A stretch of 64,000 bases of DNA, taken from Isoetes taiwanensis. Taxonomy: Eukaryota; Streptophyta; Lycopodiopsida; Isoetales; Isoetaceae. Numbering within the stretch: the stretch's first letter is position 1; each line of letters starts with the position of its first letter. The stretch covers positions 3,025,461 through 3,089,460 of the forward strand of contig JAJEKV010000086.1 of NCBI GenBank assembly GCA_021234155.1, read 5' to 3'. The notes beneath the pieces are model-generated. The model did no database searches and was not told the origin of the DNA. It saw only the letters and a list, made by a program, of their open reading frames with translations. The translations under genes were made by a program, and so were the position numbers. Positions 47,448-57,340 of this stretch are shown one piece after another.

Positions 47448-47640
47448 TCATGAGTTCTCCCTCTTGGAGCACCAGGCTTCACCAACACAGATCCAGGAGG
47501 CACAACAGATTGAAATCTTTATAATGCTGCATATCCTCAATAGATGCAACATGTACTCATAGACATTGTTGGTGCTTAAACCTTTTTTTAGAAATTTCAA
47601 ACCTCTTTTTCCTACTATTCGAGCCTGCATCATGAGAATA
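47448..47640 (-). CDS. GT90 (Rumi-like O-glucosyltransferase) C-terminal fragment
   Basis: On the minus strand the reading is NNVYEYMLHLL and then, after one frame change, a YAAL stretch, VVPPGSVLVKPG. The C-terminal end of plant GT90 proteins (Rumi-like, ER/Golgi protein O-glucosyltransferases) has VYEYMFHLLNEYAKLL followed by a Pro-Pro-Gly segment, in the same order and spacing. The catalytic part should lie upstream, but tRNA-like and Helitron sequences are found there instead. The fragment is therefore isolated or separated by a long intron. The call depends on a short match. Confidence 0.4.
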
Positions 47641-47872
47641 GATTATGTCAATCTTCTACATTTATTCAAAAAGTAGGCAAGGGCCTCGCCCGTCAAGCAT
47701 AATCGTAGACAATCTCATGCTCCAAAGTTACTGGAGAAGCAATCAAGGAACTCATGCTTCAAACATAAGCATATGGGGTCTTGGCTTTCAAAGTCTTCTC
47801 ATTTTTCTGCAAGGCCATGCAAATTACGAACTCGACTTTCTCAAAAAATTGTCTACACAAGTTACTCTAACG

Positions 47873-47946
47873 AGGTCCTATCGAGATTTGAACTCGAGCT
47901 ATTGGATTCAAAGTCCAATGTCCTAACCACTAGACCATATAGGAAA
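47873..47946 (-). tRNA. tRNA-Gln (UUG)-like gene, acceptor stem imperfect
   Basis: A 74-base cloverleaf folds on the minus strand: the D-arm contains TCTAGTGGTTAGGA, a perfect five-pair anticodon stem (TTGGA/TCCAA) bounds the loop CTTTGAA with anticodon TTG, and the T-arm TCGAG-TTCAAAT-CTCGA is perfect. The acceptor stem pairs at five of seven positions; the first two bases are TT where GG is expected opposite CC. Plant nuclear tRNA-Gln genes share these features. The 5-prime mismatch suggests a tRNA pseudogene or a recently changed copy. A run of T follows within the 5-prime flank only. Confidence 0.65.
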
Positions 47947-48048
47947 AAAATAGAGCATTTATATTAACATGGTCTGTTCACAATCCATCGAGCGCTTTCA
48001 CTTTCATTCACAAACCATTGGGCACCTTCATTTGTCTACAATTCATTG

Positions 48049-48125
48049 AGGTCCTATCGAGATTTGAATTGAAGCTTTTGGATTCAAAATATAACATTCT
48101 AACCAATCGCACTACTGAGCCCGAA
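48049..48125 (-). pseudogene. Degenerate tRNA-Gln-like copy
   Basis: It lies 100 bases from the first copy, in the same orientation. It keeps TTTGAATCCAA, TTCAAATCTCGATAGGACC and GGTTAGAA, but the anticodon and T stems no longer pair. It is a decayed duplicate, and the 3-prime half is the better kept part. Confidence 0.55.
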
Positions 48126-48236
48126 AAGTGATAGAAACGTTCACGATGCTGCATTAGAATCCATTGAATAAAACCCAACAAGAACCAAGAAGAAGGCATC
48201 GACATGTACTCAAGTTTATTGCCCCTAAGACTATCT

Positions 48237-48545
48237 CTATTCACCACGAAGGCATAGAAAACATTTGACCGATCTTCTTGCTATGATAGACAACCGGGAG
48301 TTCCAACCTTCTTCCTCGCTTATAGCGGATGAGACTAGCATCACAAGGTAGCCTGAAATAGATGACATAGAGACAATTGTCAAGCATTGACGAGTCCATC
48401 GGTTGGGAAGATTGTCGAAGTCGAATAAAAGGGCCTTGTTTTGTAACAGGTTATACATGTTTATGAAGAACACATCCTGTCTGACAATGGATAACCTAGA
48501 AAAGTTGAGCACCATGTCATACGATATGAAATCCAAACTCGACAT
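48237..48545 (-). other. Unidentified 102-codon frame
   Basis: An unbroken minus-strand frame contains SIVRQDVFFINMYNLLQNKA and a Ser-rich middle. It lies between the tRNA-like pair and the Helitron helicase remnant, which reads on the other strand. I do not recognise a domain. It may belong to an inverted part of the Helitron, but this is only a guess. Confidence 0.25.
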
Positions 48546-50540
48546 TCATTGCATGCATACATCATATTGTGGGTAGCTGAAACCGATATTGCAAGAGTCA
48601 CAAATGAGATCGATGCCTTTATACCATCTACAACTAATAATATACACGAAGAAAAGCTGCATAACCTCGTCAAACAAAAAAATATTCACAATTGTAGGGT
48701 TGCATGCTTCAAGCATTCCCACATTGGAAAATGCAAGTATGATTTACGTTGCCAAGCTCAACGAACAAATTCAACGTTGGACCTACTACAGGCCAGGAAA
48801 AGAACATGAACGTGTAGTACCTTATCACCCCACAATTCTATTGCTATGGGGTGCACACAAGAATATTTAAAGGATAACTAATGGCAGTTGGACATACTAC
48901 CTATTGAAATATGCAGTCAAATGTGAGCCCACTGGCCATTTAAATATACAAAGAGAAGACATTAGAAAATTGGGGATTCCAAACATTGACGAAGACAAAT
49001 GTAAGGTAATTGCAGCAATAACCTTATCAAAGCCAATATCACCTACAGAGGCTGCCTTGACATGCCTTCAAATACCTATAATACCTATTTCCTGACAAGG
49101 AGGCTTTTGCTAGCTTTCGTCGAGGAACTCATGCATCTCAGGCATCTGTTCAACCTTCTTCTCAGCCTCAAGCTCCCGTTGTTACTTCTTCATCTATTCA
49201 TGATCAACCTTTACCAGTTGTGTTGCAATCCTCATCCATGGAAGATGCTCTAATTCCAGGCCGCGATTAGTCGCCTTTTTAGAGCCATCATCGTACACGT
49301 AGTTCATTCTTCTCTCCATGTTGATGCTTCTTCCTCTCATGTTTCGAGGTTGTTATGGCTGATGGTCCTAATCTTACGTGGCGCAAAAAGAGTCATGGCG
49401 GCGCAGTCAATTGGAAGAAGGCGGCAAGGAAGAAGTCTGTTATGTCATCTCACGAGGCTATCCCGCCTCGTTCTATTCAGTGGCATGATAATTTGATGTC
49501 TATTGATGATCATCTCGATGTGGTAGACCATGTTGATTGTGATGAGGCTATTAAACGCCTCAAGGTGGCACAAGGAGTGTGAGTATATACTGTGTATGGG
49601 TGGTTTTGCTTAGTGGAGTATTTCGTCCTCTAGGTTTTGAGTCCCATGTCACAGGTCCCTTGTATGTATCTTGATTTTTCTTGATAATGGATTGTCGTCC
49701 TTCAAAGAAAAAAAAAACAAAGATTAGCCAATGTGCATTTCATAAATACATCTCCTCCTTTTACCTGCCAACGGTAGGTAGCGAGAACAACACCCTTCTT
49801 GCATCCTCGTGAGACCTATATTGTACAAGACCACAAAACTTACATGTTTTAACATTCAAAAACTATTGGAGAAATTAGAAAAGAACAACTTCCAATCAAA
49901 CCATTGACTCTGATGAACTTGATACCTATGGAAACACAATAGTGGAATCAGAAGATATTGTAAGATTCACTGACTACCATCCACTACATCATTTCGAGGA
50001 GTTCTTCTACAATGTCCCTCTTGGAAGAAGTACCATTCACGCAAAGAAAGCCAACTCTTATCTCCAACAACGTCACATCATCATACTTCCTTGAATGTAA
50101 AATCGAGGATTAATAGTGAATGAAGATGACATCATGAAATAGATTGGCGCTTATGGTGAATACTACCTCTTAGAACACGAAGACCAAACCCAAATTCGAA
50201 ATGGAATTTTGCAAAGGATGGATGTAGTGTATGAATTTCCAATAATATCTCCAAACATTGGCAATGAAAATGAAGTCGAAGAGGTAACGACACAAACCAA
50301 TGGCCTACCAACACCACAAGGAAATCTAACAAATGAGCAAAATGTCATATACACATCCTTAAAACATACCCCACCTGGAATCCACGTAGTGTGCGGACCG
50401 CCAGGCTCTGGAAAAACATAGTTAATAAAGCACCTCCTAAGCCATTACCAAAAAATAAACAAGAGAACAATTGTGACAGCAACAACAGGAATAGCAGCTT
50501 GCAGGATGTGCAATGGAGCTAGCACCCCGAGGGTATTAGC
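48545..50540 (+). mobile_element. Helitron Rep/helicase remnant
   Basis: Plus-strand readings in order are: a CRVACFKHSHIGKCKYD segment (48690-48740), typical of the cysteine/histidine-rich part between Rep and helicase; VVPYHPTILLLWGAHKNIQ (48815-48870); KYAVKCEPTGHLNI; a SKPISPTEAAL stretch; HFINTSPP (49735); then LTNEQNVIYTSLK, the Walker A GPPGSGKT (about 50397) and IVTATTGIAA of a PIF1-like helicase (50470-50500). Helitrons transpose by rolling circle using this protein. One codon after GPPGSGKT is a stop, and helicase motifs II-VI are missing after 50540. The helicase part is interrupted at 49093-49712 by another element. Confidence 0.75.
49093..49715 (+). mobile_element. Retroposed insertion with poly-A tail inside the Helitron
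   Basis: Helitron coding text stops near 49090 and resumes near 49730. The block between ends with a run of ten A at 49708-49717. It contains a frame from 49355 reading MADGPNLTWRKKSHGGAVNW and DDHLDVVDHVDCDEAIKRL. A 5-prime truncated L1-type LINE end or a processed gene copy would look like this. The frame is not recognised, and no target duplication could be defined with confidence. Confidence 0.5.
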
Positions 50541-51100
50541 TCTATATATATGGATACGCCATGTGTGTTACGAGGGTCCAGAGAAACCCCTTCGTATACG
50601 GAATTTCTCCAAGAAAATCCCATACCATACGTTTTAATGTTTCCAACTTTTCCCTATCCCATATCGTATTTATACTGCTTATTTTTTGTAATATTGATGA
50701 CCCTTCTTGTATAAATACAAATTCAACTTAACACATCGCATACCCCTTATAGTATAAATACGAAGATGTTAATAGAGGAGAATATATTAAAATGAGATGT
50801 TAAGAACATTTGTTCCAGTATAAGTATTTTTTAAAAAGGTACAAGGTAACACAAAACTTTTGTGGACACTCTACCAAACTCCTAGTCACAATATGCCACT
50901 TGATATCTCTTTGTAATAGAGCAATCTGAAATGCTAGAAACATACATACATTTCAAGTCAATTTGAAATAAATAAAGCAATATTATAACAGTTTGAAAAA
51001 TCAAAACTTACATCTTATATAGTGGAGTGCATAGCGCAACTCTATCCAAGCTTTTGCTTCCCTTTCATCCCTGCAAGATAAGTGAAATAATTAACAAATG
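50541..51100. other. AT-rich spacer
   Basis: No helicase motif or other frame is seen. Composition becomes AT-rich, and no Helitron hairpin with CTRR end can be assigned with confidence. Confidence 0.3.
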
Positions 51101-51103
51101 AAT

Positions 51104-51768
51104 TTATTTTATCAAACATGTTAAACACATACCATCTATGGTTGCGCCATTCACAAACTTATCAAGCTGGAACCTATCATTAGCATCCAACTTATATTTA
51201 TCTGTGTTTGGGTCATATGTCAAACATACAAGTGAGATGATTGATTCAAGTTCTATAACTTGATTATCGGTCAAGTCATAAGTGAACCATGTGCAACCCG
51301 GCGTCAATTTTTCATGTTCAGCATACCAAGCAAGGTTAAAATGTACATTATATGTGGGTCTGTCACTCAAATCAATAGGTTCTCTACTCTCTTTCCATAT
51401 ATACCCACTTTTCGTCTCATGCTCAACACCCTACCTATGTACCAACCCTTTTGTGTAATCCTGCTTGCACATGTTTGCTTTCCTTTTCTAACTGAATGTT
51501 TTCCTTTTTGTATACTCACATCTTCTTCAGGATCTATGTCAAAGAGCACAACACAATCCGAACCAATTCCTATTGATGTCACTGCATTTATTTTCTTTTT
51601 GGATGACGTCAAATATGCCTGACTTATCACCCTAATTAATCTATCCTTAGAAAGCCAAGGATTACAATTCAATTGGCTCATCAAAGTGGACTTACAAATC
51701 TGTTTTCCATCTATATTCACTCTATAATCAATCTTCATATCATTTGGGAACTCTGTCTCATCCAACAT
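51104..51768 (-). CDS. Unidentified protein, about 220 codons in two frames
   Basis: Two abutting minus-strand frames form one reading with a single frame break near 51370. The first (51367-51768) starts MLDETEFPNDMKIDYRVN and carries a Lys/Arg-rich end. The second (51104-51370) continues with NVHFNLAWYAEHEKL and NDRFQLDKFVNGATI. The text is balanced and looks like a real protein. I recognise no domain or motif. It sits between the Helitron helicase remnant and a dispersed repeat core, so it could be element cargo. Confidence 0.4.
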
Positions 51769-51802
51769 CTAGAGGGTGTAATCGATGTGAATATCTAGCA
51801 CA

Positions 51803-51935
51803 ATAACAGGGGGTTACTTTTAGATTTTTATACGTTTTTTTACATGGTTTTTCTATGATTTTGTTGTTGTATTTGTTGAGGTGTACTAAATAGTATTTCT
51901 AGAGTGCACCCTTTATGGGCCGTTGATTTTCGTTG
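51803..51935. repeat. Dispersed repeat core, copy 2
   Basis: ATAACAGGGGGTT at its left and GGTGTACTAAATAGTATTTC with TAGAGTGCACCCTTTATGG near its right match the core near 36.6 kb. Beyond about 51935 the two copies differ. Confidence 0.6.
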
Positions 51936-51967
51936 GTTGGAACAATCCGAGGGTTGTTGTCTTTCTC

Positions 51968-52110
51968 TGCATGTGTTTGTGCATGAACACTGCACCTGTG
52001 TATGCATGAGCACGTGCATGTGCATGTGCATGTGTATGCATGTGCTTGTGTACTGTGCATGTGCAAGTGCAAGTGCATGTGTGTGCATGTATGCATGTGC
52101 ATGTGTACTT
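51968..52110. repeat. TGCATG-type microsatellite
   Basis: Alternating GTGCATGTGCATGTG words, with GTATGCATG and GTGCAAGTG variants, run for about 140 bases. Both strands are open through much of it and give Cys/His/Thr-rich or Met/His-rich frames, which I reject as genes. Confidence 0.75.
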
Positions 52111-52860
52111 GCCCTCTTGGATTCTTGTTGCCGGAGTGGATTTTTGATACCACGAGGTGGATTTTTTGCTTATGCTTATAAAGGTATTTGTTTTTTAATG
52201 TTTCTACAGTTAACATAATGGTTTTTTTTACAAGGTATTGGTTTCCTGGTTCTATAATGTAGTGCTATAAAACCTGCCTTTGTTTCCTTCCCTTTATCTG
52301 TTCTAAGATTTGCTGCAGATTCAAAAGAATTTAGAGTTTAGGCCCTATGTTTTCTTCCAACTCTTGGATATTCCTGGCCTGCTGGATTGTTCATAGCAGC
52401 CAACCTTTAGCTTCAATCAACAAATGGATTTTTGTGCACACAACAGGCGGATTATTCCTCGCCCTTTCTGAGTCATGCAGATCAGCCAAACAGTGGCCAC
52501 AAGAATGCATTTATATTGTAGGTTTGGAACTTTAATCAAACCAGAAAGTGAATCATGCATTACCTTTAAGTTAGAGATGGAGCATCCAAAATCATATGGA
52601 TTGATAAACAATGGTTTCATTATGAAAGAGAAATAGCTTAGCTGAAGTAACAACACGGGGAACGCTAACAGAGCAAGCTTGCTTCAAAACCTCTTCCCTT
52701 GATCTCGCTTCACCGATCGTTACGGGAAACCTACTCCACATCACCAAATTGGCTGATTCTCTTCACCTGTCAAACCAAATCCAGGGAACCCCGGAGAAAG
52801 TGTCACTAGTTCTTTATTAACCTCACCAATTATTATTGCAGAGTAACGTTGATGTTCATG
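52111..52860. other. No recognisable gene
   Basis: Short frames only; the stretch 52330-52540 is open on the plus strand without a known motif. Confidence 0.3.
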
Positions 52861-52865
52861 CAATA

Positions 52866-53028
52866 GTTTGTGAATAAAACATTATTGTAGAGCATATATC
52901 AATGTCAAAAGCTTTTATTTGATTCAATTTTATTTCGTTACTAAAGGTTTGTGAATAAAACATTATTGTAGACCATATCAGTGTCAAAAGCTTTTATTTG
53001 AATCAATTTTATTTCGCTATTAAAGTTC
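52866..53028. repeat. Tandem duplication, 81 bp x 2
   Basis: GTTTGTGAATAAAACATTAT begins copies at 52866 and 52947, each ending with TTTATTTCG and TAAAG. Few differences are seen, so the duplication is fairly recent. Confidence 0.75.
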
Positions 53029-53384
53029 TATTTTCTAAATTAATATCAATCTAACCAATTTCTTTCCTTTATGATAATGCAGACTATAGAATCTCCCAAT
53101 CCATCAATTCCACATGACATTCCTCTGATACCTGAAGTCAATACGATGTTGATCCAAACATTATTACTGTACCATTGAACCATATAAATGAAGATCAAGT
53201 TCAATTAGTCCCGCAGTCATCAGCGCAACCACCACCTGCACATGGCAAAGACCCTATTGATGTGTTGTCATTATGGTTGATTAGATACATCAACTTTCTT
53301 CATCCATCGCTACACCATCCCTAGCCAAAAAATTTGTTAGTTAACACAAACCATTACATCCAACACTTTAAATTAAATTCCCCC

Positions 53385-53675
53385 TAAAACCCCCTTTGGT
53401 TTTGGCACATATTCATATGGGGATGACTCCGGGGCAGCGAGAGCCCCTTTTACACCCCCTAAAACAGTATAATACATGCATGAAATCAACACAATTGAGT
53501 ACATTGCCTCAAACCTTATAGTATTTCGCAACTCTCATTATACAGTATAAAAAAACTTGTACGAGCATACCCCACAAACGAGGATTGCTATCTACGGTCC
53601 AAACCAAAGAATAAGTCGTGAATATGCCTATCCAATAGCTCTCGTTGCCCAGAGTCACCCCCGTGAGGCACTTCC
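53385..53675. mobile_element. MITE, copy 2
   Basis: Same order and orientation as 38965-39250: CCCCCTTTGGTTTTGGCACATA at the left (of which ATATTCATATGGGG is part of the terminal repeat), GGCAGCGAGAGCCCC, TATAGTATTTCGCAA, GCATACCCCACAAACGAGG, and GAGTCACCCCCGTGAGGCAC at the right. The right terminal repeat is shortened. Similarity also extends about 50 bases to the left of the terminal repeat. Confidence 0.6.
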
Positions 53676-53947
53676 TTTAAGATGGACCACCTACCAAGAG
53701 GATGTAACCGTAATGACAACACGACCGCCATGGTCTTTCTTTATGTCAAATGCGTAAACAATTTCCTTGATTTTGGTTGTGTTCTTGGTCTTCTCAACAC
53801 GCGATCATAGAAAAAAATGGGTTCTCTTCTTCGTGCTTGGATTGACCCTAAAACGGAAAAACAGGTATCCAAAGTAGTTAAATAGCCCGAAAACTTTTCG
53901 CACGTCCTTTTTGTGTAAAATAACAAGGTTCTAAAAAAAAATGGGAA

Positions 53948-55470
53948 TCACATGAGACCCACTTTAATAAAATGCGACTTAAATGCTAAGCAGCCGAATA
54001 TTCTTAGATTTGATACATCTGGTTTTCTGCCATAGATAGCTTCATATGGTGTCTTATACTTGATAGATTGAATGGGAGCCCCATTACAAAGATAGGTAGC
54101 AGTGAGAACTGCCTCAGTCCAGAGTTGTGGAGGCAACTCTTTAAATTTCAGCATGCTACGGGTCAAGTTCAGAAGAGTTCTATTTTTCCTTTCGGCCATG
54201 CCGTTTTGGGAGGGGGCATATGGCACAATCTGCTCTCTTTATATCCCTTTGGATTCAACATAAGTCTGAAACTTTTGAGAGAGATATTCCTTTGCATTAT
54301 CAGATCGGAGAGCTTCGATAGGAGTTGAGAACTCTTTTTCCACTTGCAGGCTGAATGTTTTAAAAATAGCAAATGCTTGAGACTTGAGCTTAATCGGATA
54401 GACCCATGTATATCGACTAAAATTATCAACGATCACAAGAAAGTACCTTTTTCCAGCCAGAGATTCTAGATAAGTGACAAATATCAGTCTGAAGAAGCTC
54501 CAGTAGATGTTGAGCTCTAAATTTAGCCTTCAAGGGATAGGATGCTTGTATCTGTTTACCAAGACTACATGCAGACAGTGAAGGTCTTGAGTTGTGAATT
54601 GAGGCATTTCTTGAACCATGTTGAGTTAGATGCTGAAACTAAAGTCGGTAGATGGATATGGCCAAATCTGGCATGCCATAAGACTCTGCAATTTTAGGAA
54701 CAACAACAGTAAGAGAGGACTCTGCTGGTGCATGGAAACTGATTGTCGTAGTATCCAAAATATACAAGCCCTCCTCATTAAGATAACCTTGAGCAATAGG
54801 GCCCAACAGCTTGAGATCAATAAACTTCAATAGGTTTTTATGGAGAATGTGCACAAGGCCATCTGAAAACAGGACAGTGTAGCCCATCTTTTTATCAAAT
54901 CCGCTTACGCTTAGCAAGTTCACAAGTAAGCCAGGCACTAAGATCACATCTTCAACTCTAAGAGTAATACAGTTTTTGGTAGGGATAGAAACATCTCCTT
55001 TGCCTGTAGCCTTGGCTAGATTTCCATCTGCCATCTTTACTACTATTTTATCATAAGATTTGATATATTGAAAAATATTTGACTAACCAGCCAAGTGCTT
55101 GGCTGCCCCGGAGTCCACTAGCCAAGTATTATAATGCAGATTCTTTGCAGCAACATTGAGAAACTGCAATTCTTCTTTCTCCCAGTCAATATGAGAAAAC
55201 TTGAGCACTAACTTCAGGAGCAGAAGAACCCTGATCTTTAACTTTATGCTTAGATTCCTTGTGTTTAAAAAATTCAGCAACATCTTTAAGCAATCTCGTT
55301 TGACATCCCCCTTCTTATTACAATACCAGCAGGAGAAGGGTTGCTTAGATTCAGAATTAGAAGCTGATCTAAAACCTTCCCTAGAGTCACGAGAGGAGGA
55401 AGATCTAAAGGAGGGTTTATCAGATGAAGAAGCTAAAGAATTCATATGAGGTGAAGGAATCAAAACTCGC
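53948..55470 (-). mobile_element. Ty1/copia retrotransposon, gag-protease-integrase part, broken
   Basis: On the minus strand: the zinc knuckle CWYCNKKGDVKRDC near 55315 (its usual His is Asp), the protease motif WLVDSGAAKHLAG near 55110, a gag-pre-integrase segment with ILVPGLLVNLLSV near 54930, then the integrase core with DNFSRYTWVYPIK (54400), RSDNAKEYLS (54300) and NGMAERKNRTLLNL (54190) giving the D, D and E residues, and GRKPDVSNLRIFGCLAF at the end. At least three frame breaks are present. The element stops at about 53948, before the reverse transcriptase and RNase H; no LTR is recognised. Protein order (integrase before RT) marks Ty1/copia. Confidence 0.85.
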
Positions 55471-55846
55471 CAATAGTACTGAATCCAAGCACCACCTCCT
55501 CGGAACCTTTTAGAAGATATAGAGCTGCTACAACAACGCCGATCGCCTCATCGGTGCAGCTAGAAAAACAGAGAAAGGGGAAATTTTTGCATGGACGTAA
55601 TCTCACTCTAATGTGGACTACGTCCGAGAAAGTTTTTTGTCTCAGAATATTCCCTCAAGAATATTCCCTCGGCGGCGCTGCGGCTTCACCGCCTCGTCTG
55701 GCGGCCCCGAGTACTTTTAATTCCACGTGTATTCATGTAATTTCTGAACTTAAAAATTCGAAAAATAAAAGGACCACTCGTATTGTTTGTTTTTAGGTTT
55801 AGTGTTTGTACAGCGACTTGAGCAACCTATTCTAGATCCGGCGAAA

Positions 55847-56080
55847 ATGGGCTTCTGGTTGTTGTTGAAGGCTGTGCTTATGATCACAAATGCTCTTGCT
55901 GTTCTGAACGAAGATCGTTTTCTTTCTCGTTACGGCTGGTCTTTCCAGGATATGGCCCCGGGTGCAGCCAAGACTTTTAAGGGTCAAATCATCGGTCTTC
56001 TTCTGGCTGTTCAGTATCTCAGAGTACCGCTTATTTTTCTCAATTCCATTGCCGTTGTTTTACTCATATTTTCTGGTTAA
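55847..56080 (+). CDS. Yos1-like / IER3IP1 family protein, intact
   Basis: The frame gives 77 residues starting MGFWLLLKAVLMITNALAVL, then NEDRFLSRYGW, a KGQIIGLLLAVQYLRVPL helix and a hydrophobic end closing with FSG. Length, the NEDRFL motif, two membrane segments and the C-terminal FSG match the Yos1/IER3IP1 family of ER-to-Golgi transport proteins (about 80 residues in plants). I chose the Met at 55847 because family members begin MGF or similar; the frame is also open upstream to 55787. A TTTTTAG acceptor-like site at 55788-55794 suggests an intron in the 5-prime leader. It is the only recognised protein gene here with no frame break. Confidence 0.88.
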   Translation: MGFWLLLKAVLMITNALAVLNEDRFLSRYGWSFQDMAPGAAKTFKGQIIGLLLAVQYLRVPLIFLNSIAVVLLIFSG

Positions 56081-56850
56081 CATGCTGATAGATAGCGCAA
56101 ATGATCCTTTACATGGGTATTTTTCCAAAGTGAAACTCGTCTTTTATTATCTATGACAGTTTCATTTTTTCTGGTATCTCATATGAAAAAACGAATCCAT
56201 CATATGGCCATTAATCCAGATGTTCTATTTCGTATGTATCTACTTTTGGTTTGGCACCTACTGTTTTAAATTGAACAACGTTCAATGAAAAAGCAAATCC
56301 ATCTATCCGGCCATAAATCCAGATGTTCTATTGTGTATGTATGGTTTGCCACATACTTTTGCAAATTGAACAGCGTTCAATTAAATTATCTTATTCTAGA
56401 TTGGGCATTACTCATCGATTTATGGTACTTGGTGTAATCTCTCTGCAATGCTCGTCATTTTAATTTCTATGATGAAATAATAAATTGATGAAGCTTATAA
56501 GTGTGAATCTACTCAATTGATTGATTTGGAAGTTGTTCACCTAAGGATATTGACAGGTGCTGTCTTAGGAGGCAGTAAAGGTTATGAAGACTGGCTGCAG
56601 TAGCAGCTATTTTAAGAAAACAAAATTATCTTGCTATGCAGGCTAGCCATTGCTGTGCCTTTGTGGGCTTTATAGGCTAGGAGGATACGGGAATGGATAG
56701 ATCTGAATATGTATAATACGTTTTGAAGATGCGCAGAGTATATCTGATTACTTCCCAGCTAAACAGATTGGATTATGGAGTGCAATGATTGCATCATGTA
56801 TGTAGGATTTTGAAGATTGTGAATACTTATGACGACCTTCACGTTACAGA
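56081..56850. other. Yos1-like 3-prime flank with a tandem duplication
   Basis: Two copies of a unit of about 101 bases start at 56186 and 56287 (GAAAAAACGAATCC and GAAAAAGCAAATCC, then GGCCATTAATCCAGATGTTC and so on to AATTGAACA-CGTTCAAT). The rest is probable 3-prime untranslated and intergenic sequence. Confidence 0.6.
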
Positions 56851-57340
56851 ATATGTTGCTGGCAGGAAGTGACTTGTATGTCAGATAGACAGACACCGAG
56901 GTTGTAGAGGAGTAGCTTGATTATATCTTCTGCTTCATTGAAATGTTCTGCATGACGAAGATCTACCATGGCAGTAATGTGATTGATACCCAGCGTTATG
57001 CCATTATCTCAAGAGTTTCAAACAAAGGGCTTTCATTCACCATCCCATATCTAAATACTGTGGGGATCGCCCTAGATGTTATGGCATCCACCAGATTTAC
57101 AGCATCTTACATGTTTCTGAGACATTCTACATCCTTACATCACCAAGTTGAGCTTGCGCTCGTTTAGCCTTAGCATGTCAAAGACTTCCTGTTCCTTGAC
57201 TAGATTCCTCCATTTGTTTTACATGTCAACAATCCCACTTCCAACTAGAATGTCAGTTTGCAACCCATTCTCCATGACCTTCTCCATGGTTTTTTTTTGT
57301 AGATGCACCTGCCCTGCACCCTGCCTTTGACTTTCTCAAG
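56851..57340 (-). pseudogene. PPR protein fragment, frameshifted
   Basis: Minus-strand readings in changing frames include EKVMENGLQTDILVGSGIVD (57300), a KEQEVFDML piece, and ITAMVDLRHAEHFNEAEDII (56950), which resembles the typical YTxMVDLLGRAGxLxEAE part just before the E domain of plant PLS-type PPR proteins. Text near 56880 may be the following SVWxSLLAAC part. No single frame covers more than about 70 codons. Confidence 0.6.

Noticed and set aside
51899-52218. Open frames of about 105 codons on both strands with many Cys, Met, His and Thr
   Set aside because: They are translations of the TGCATG-type microsatellite and have no codon bias beyond the repeat.
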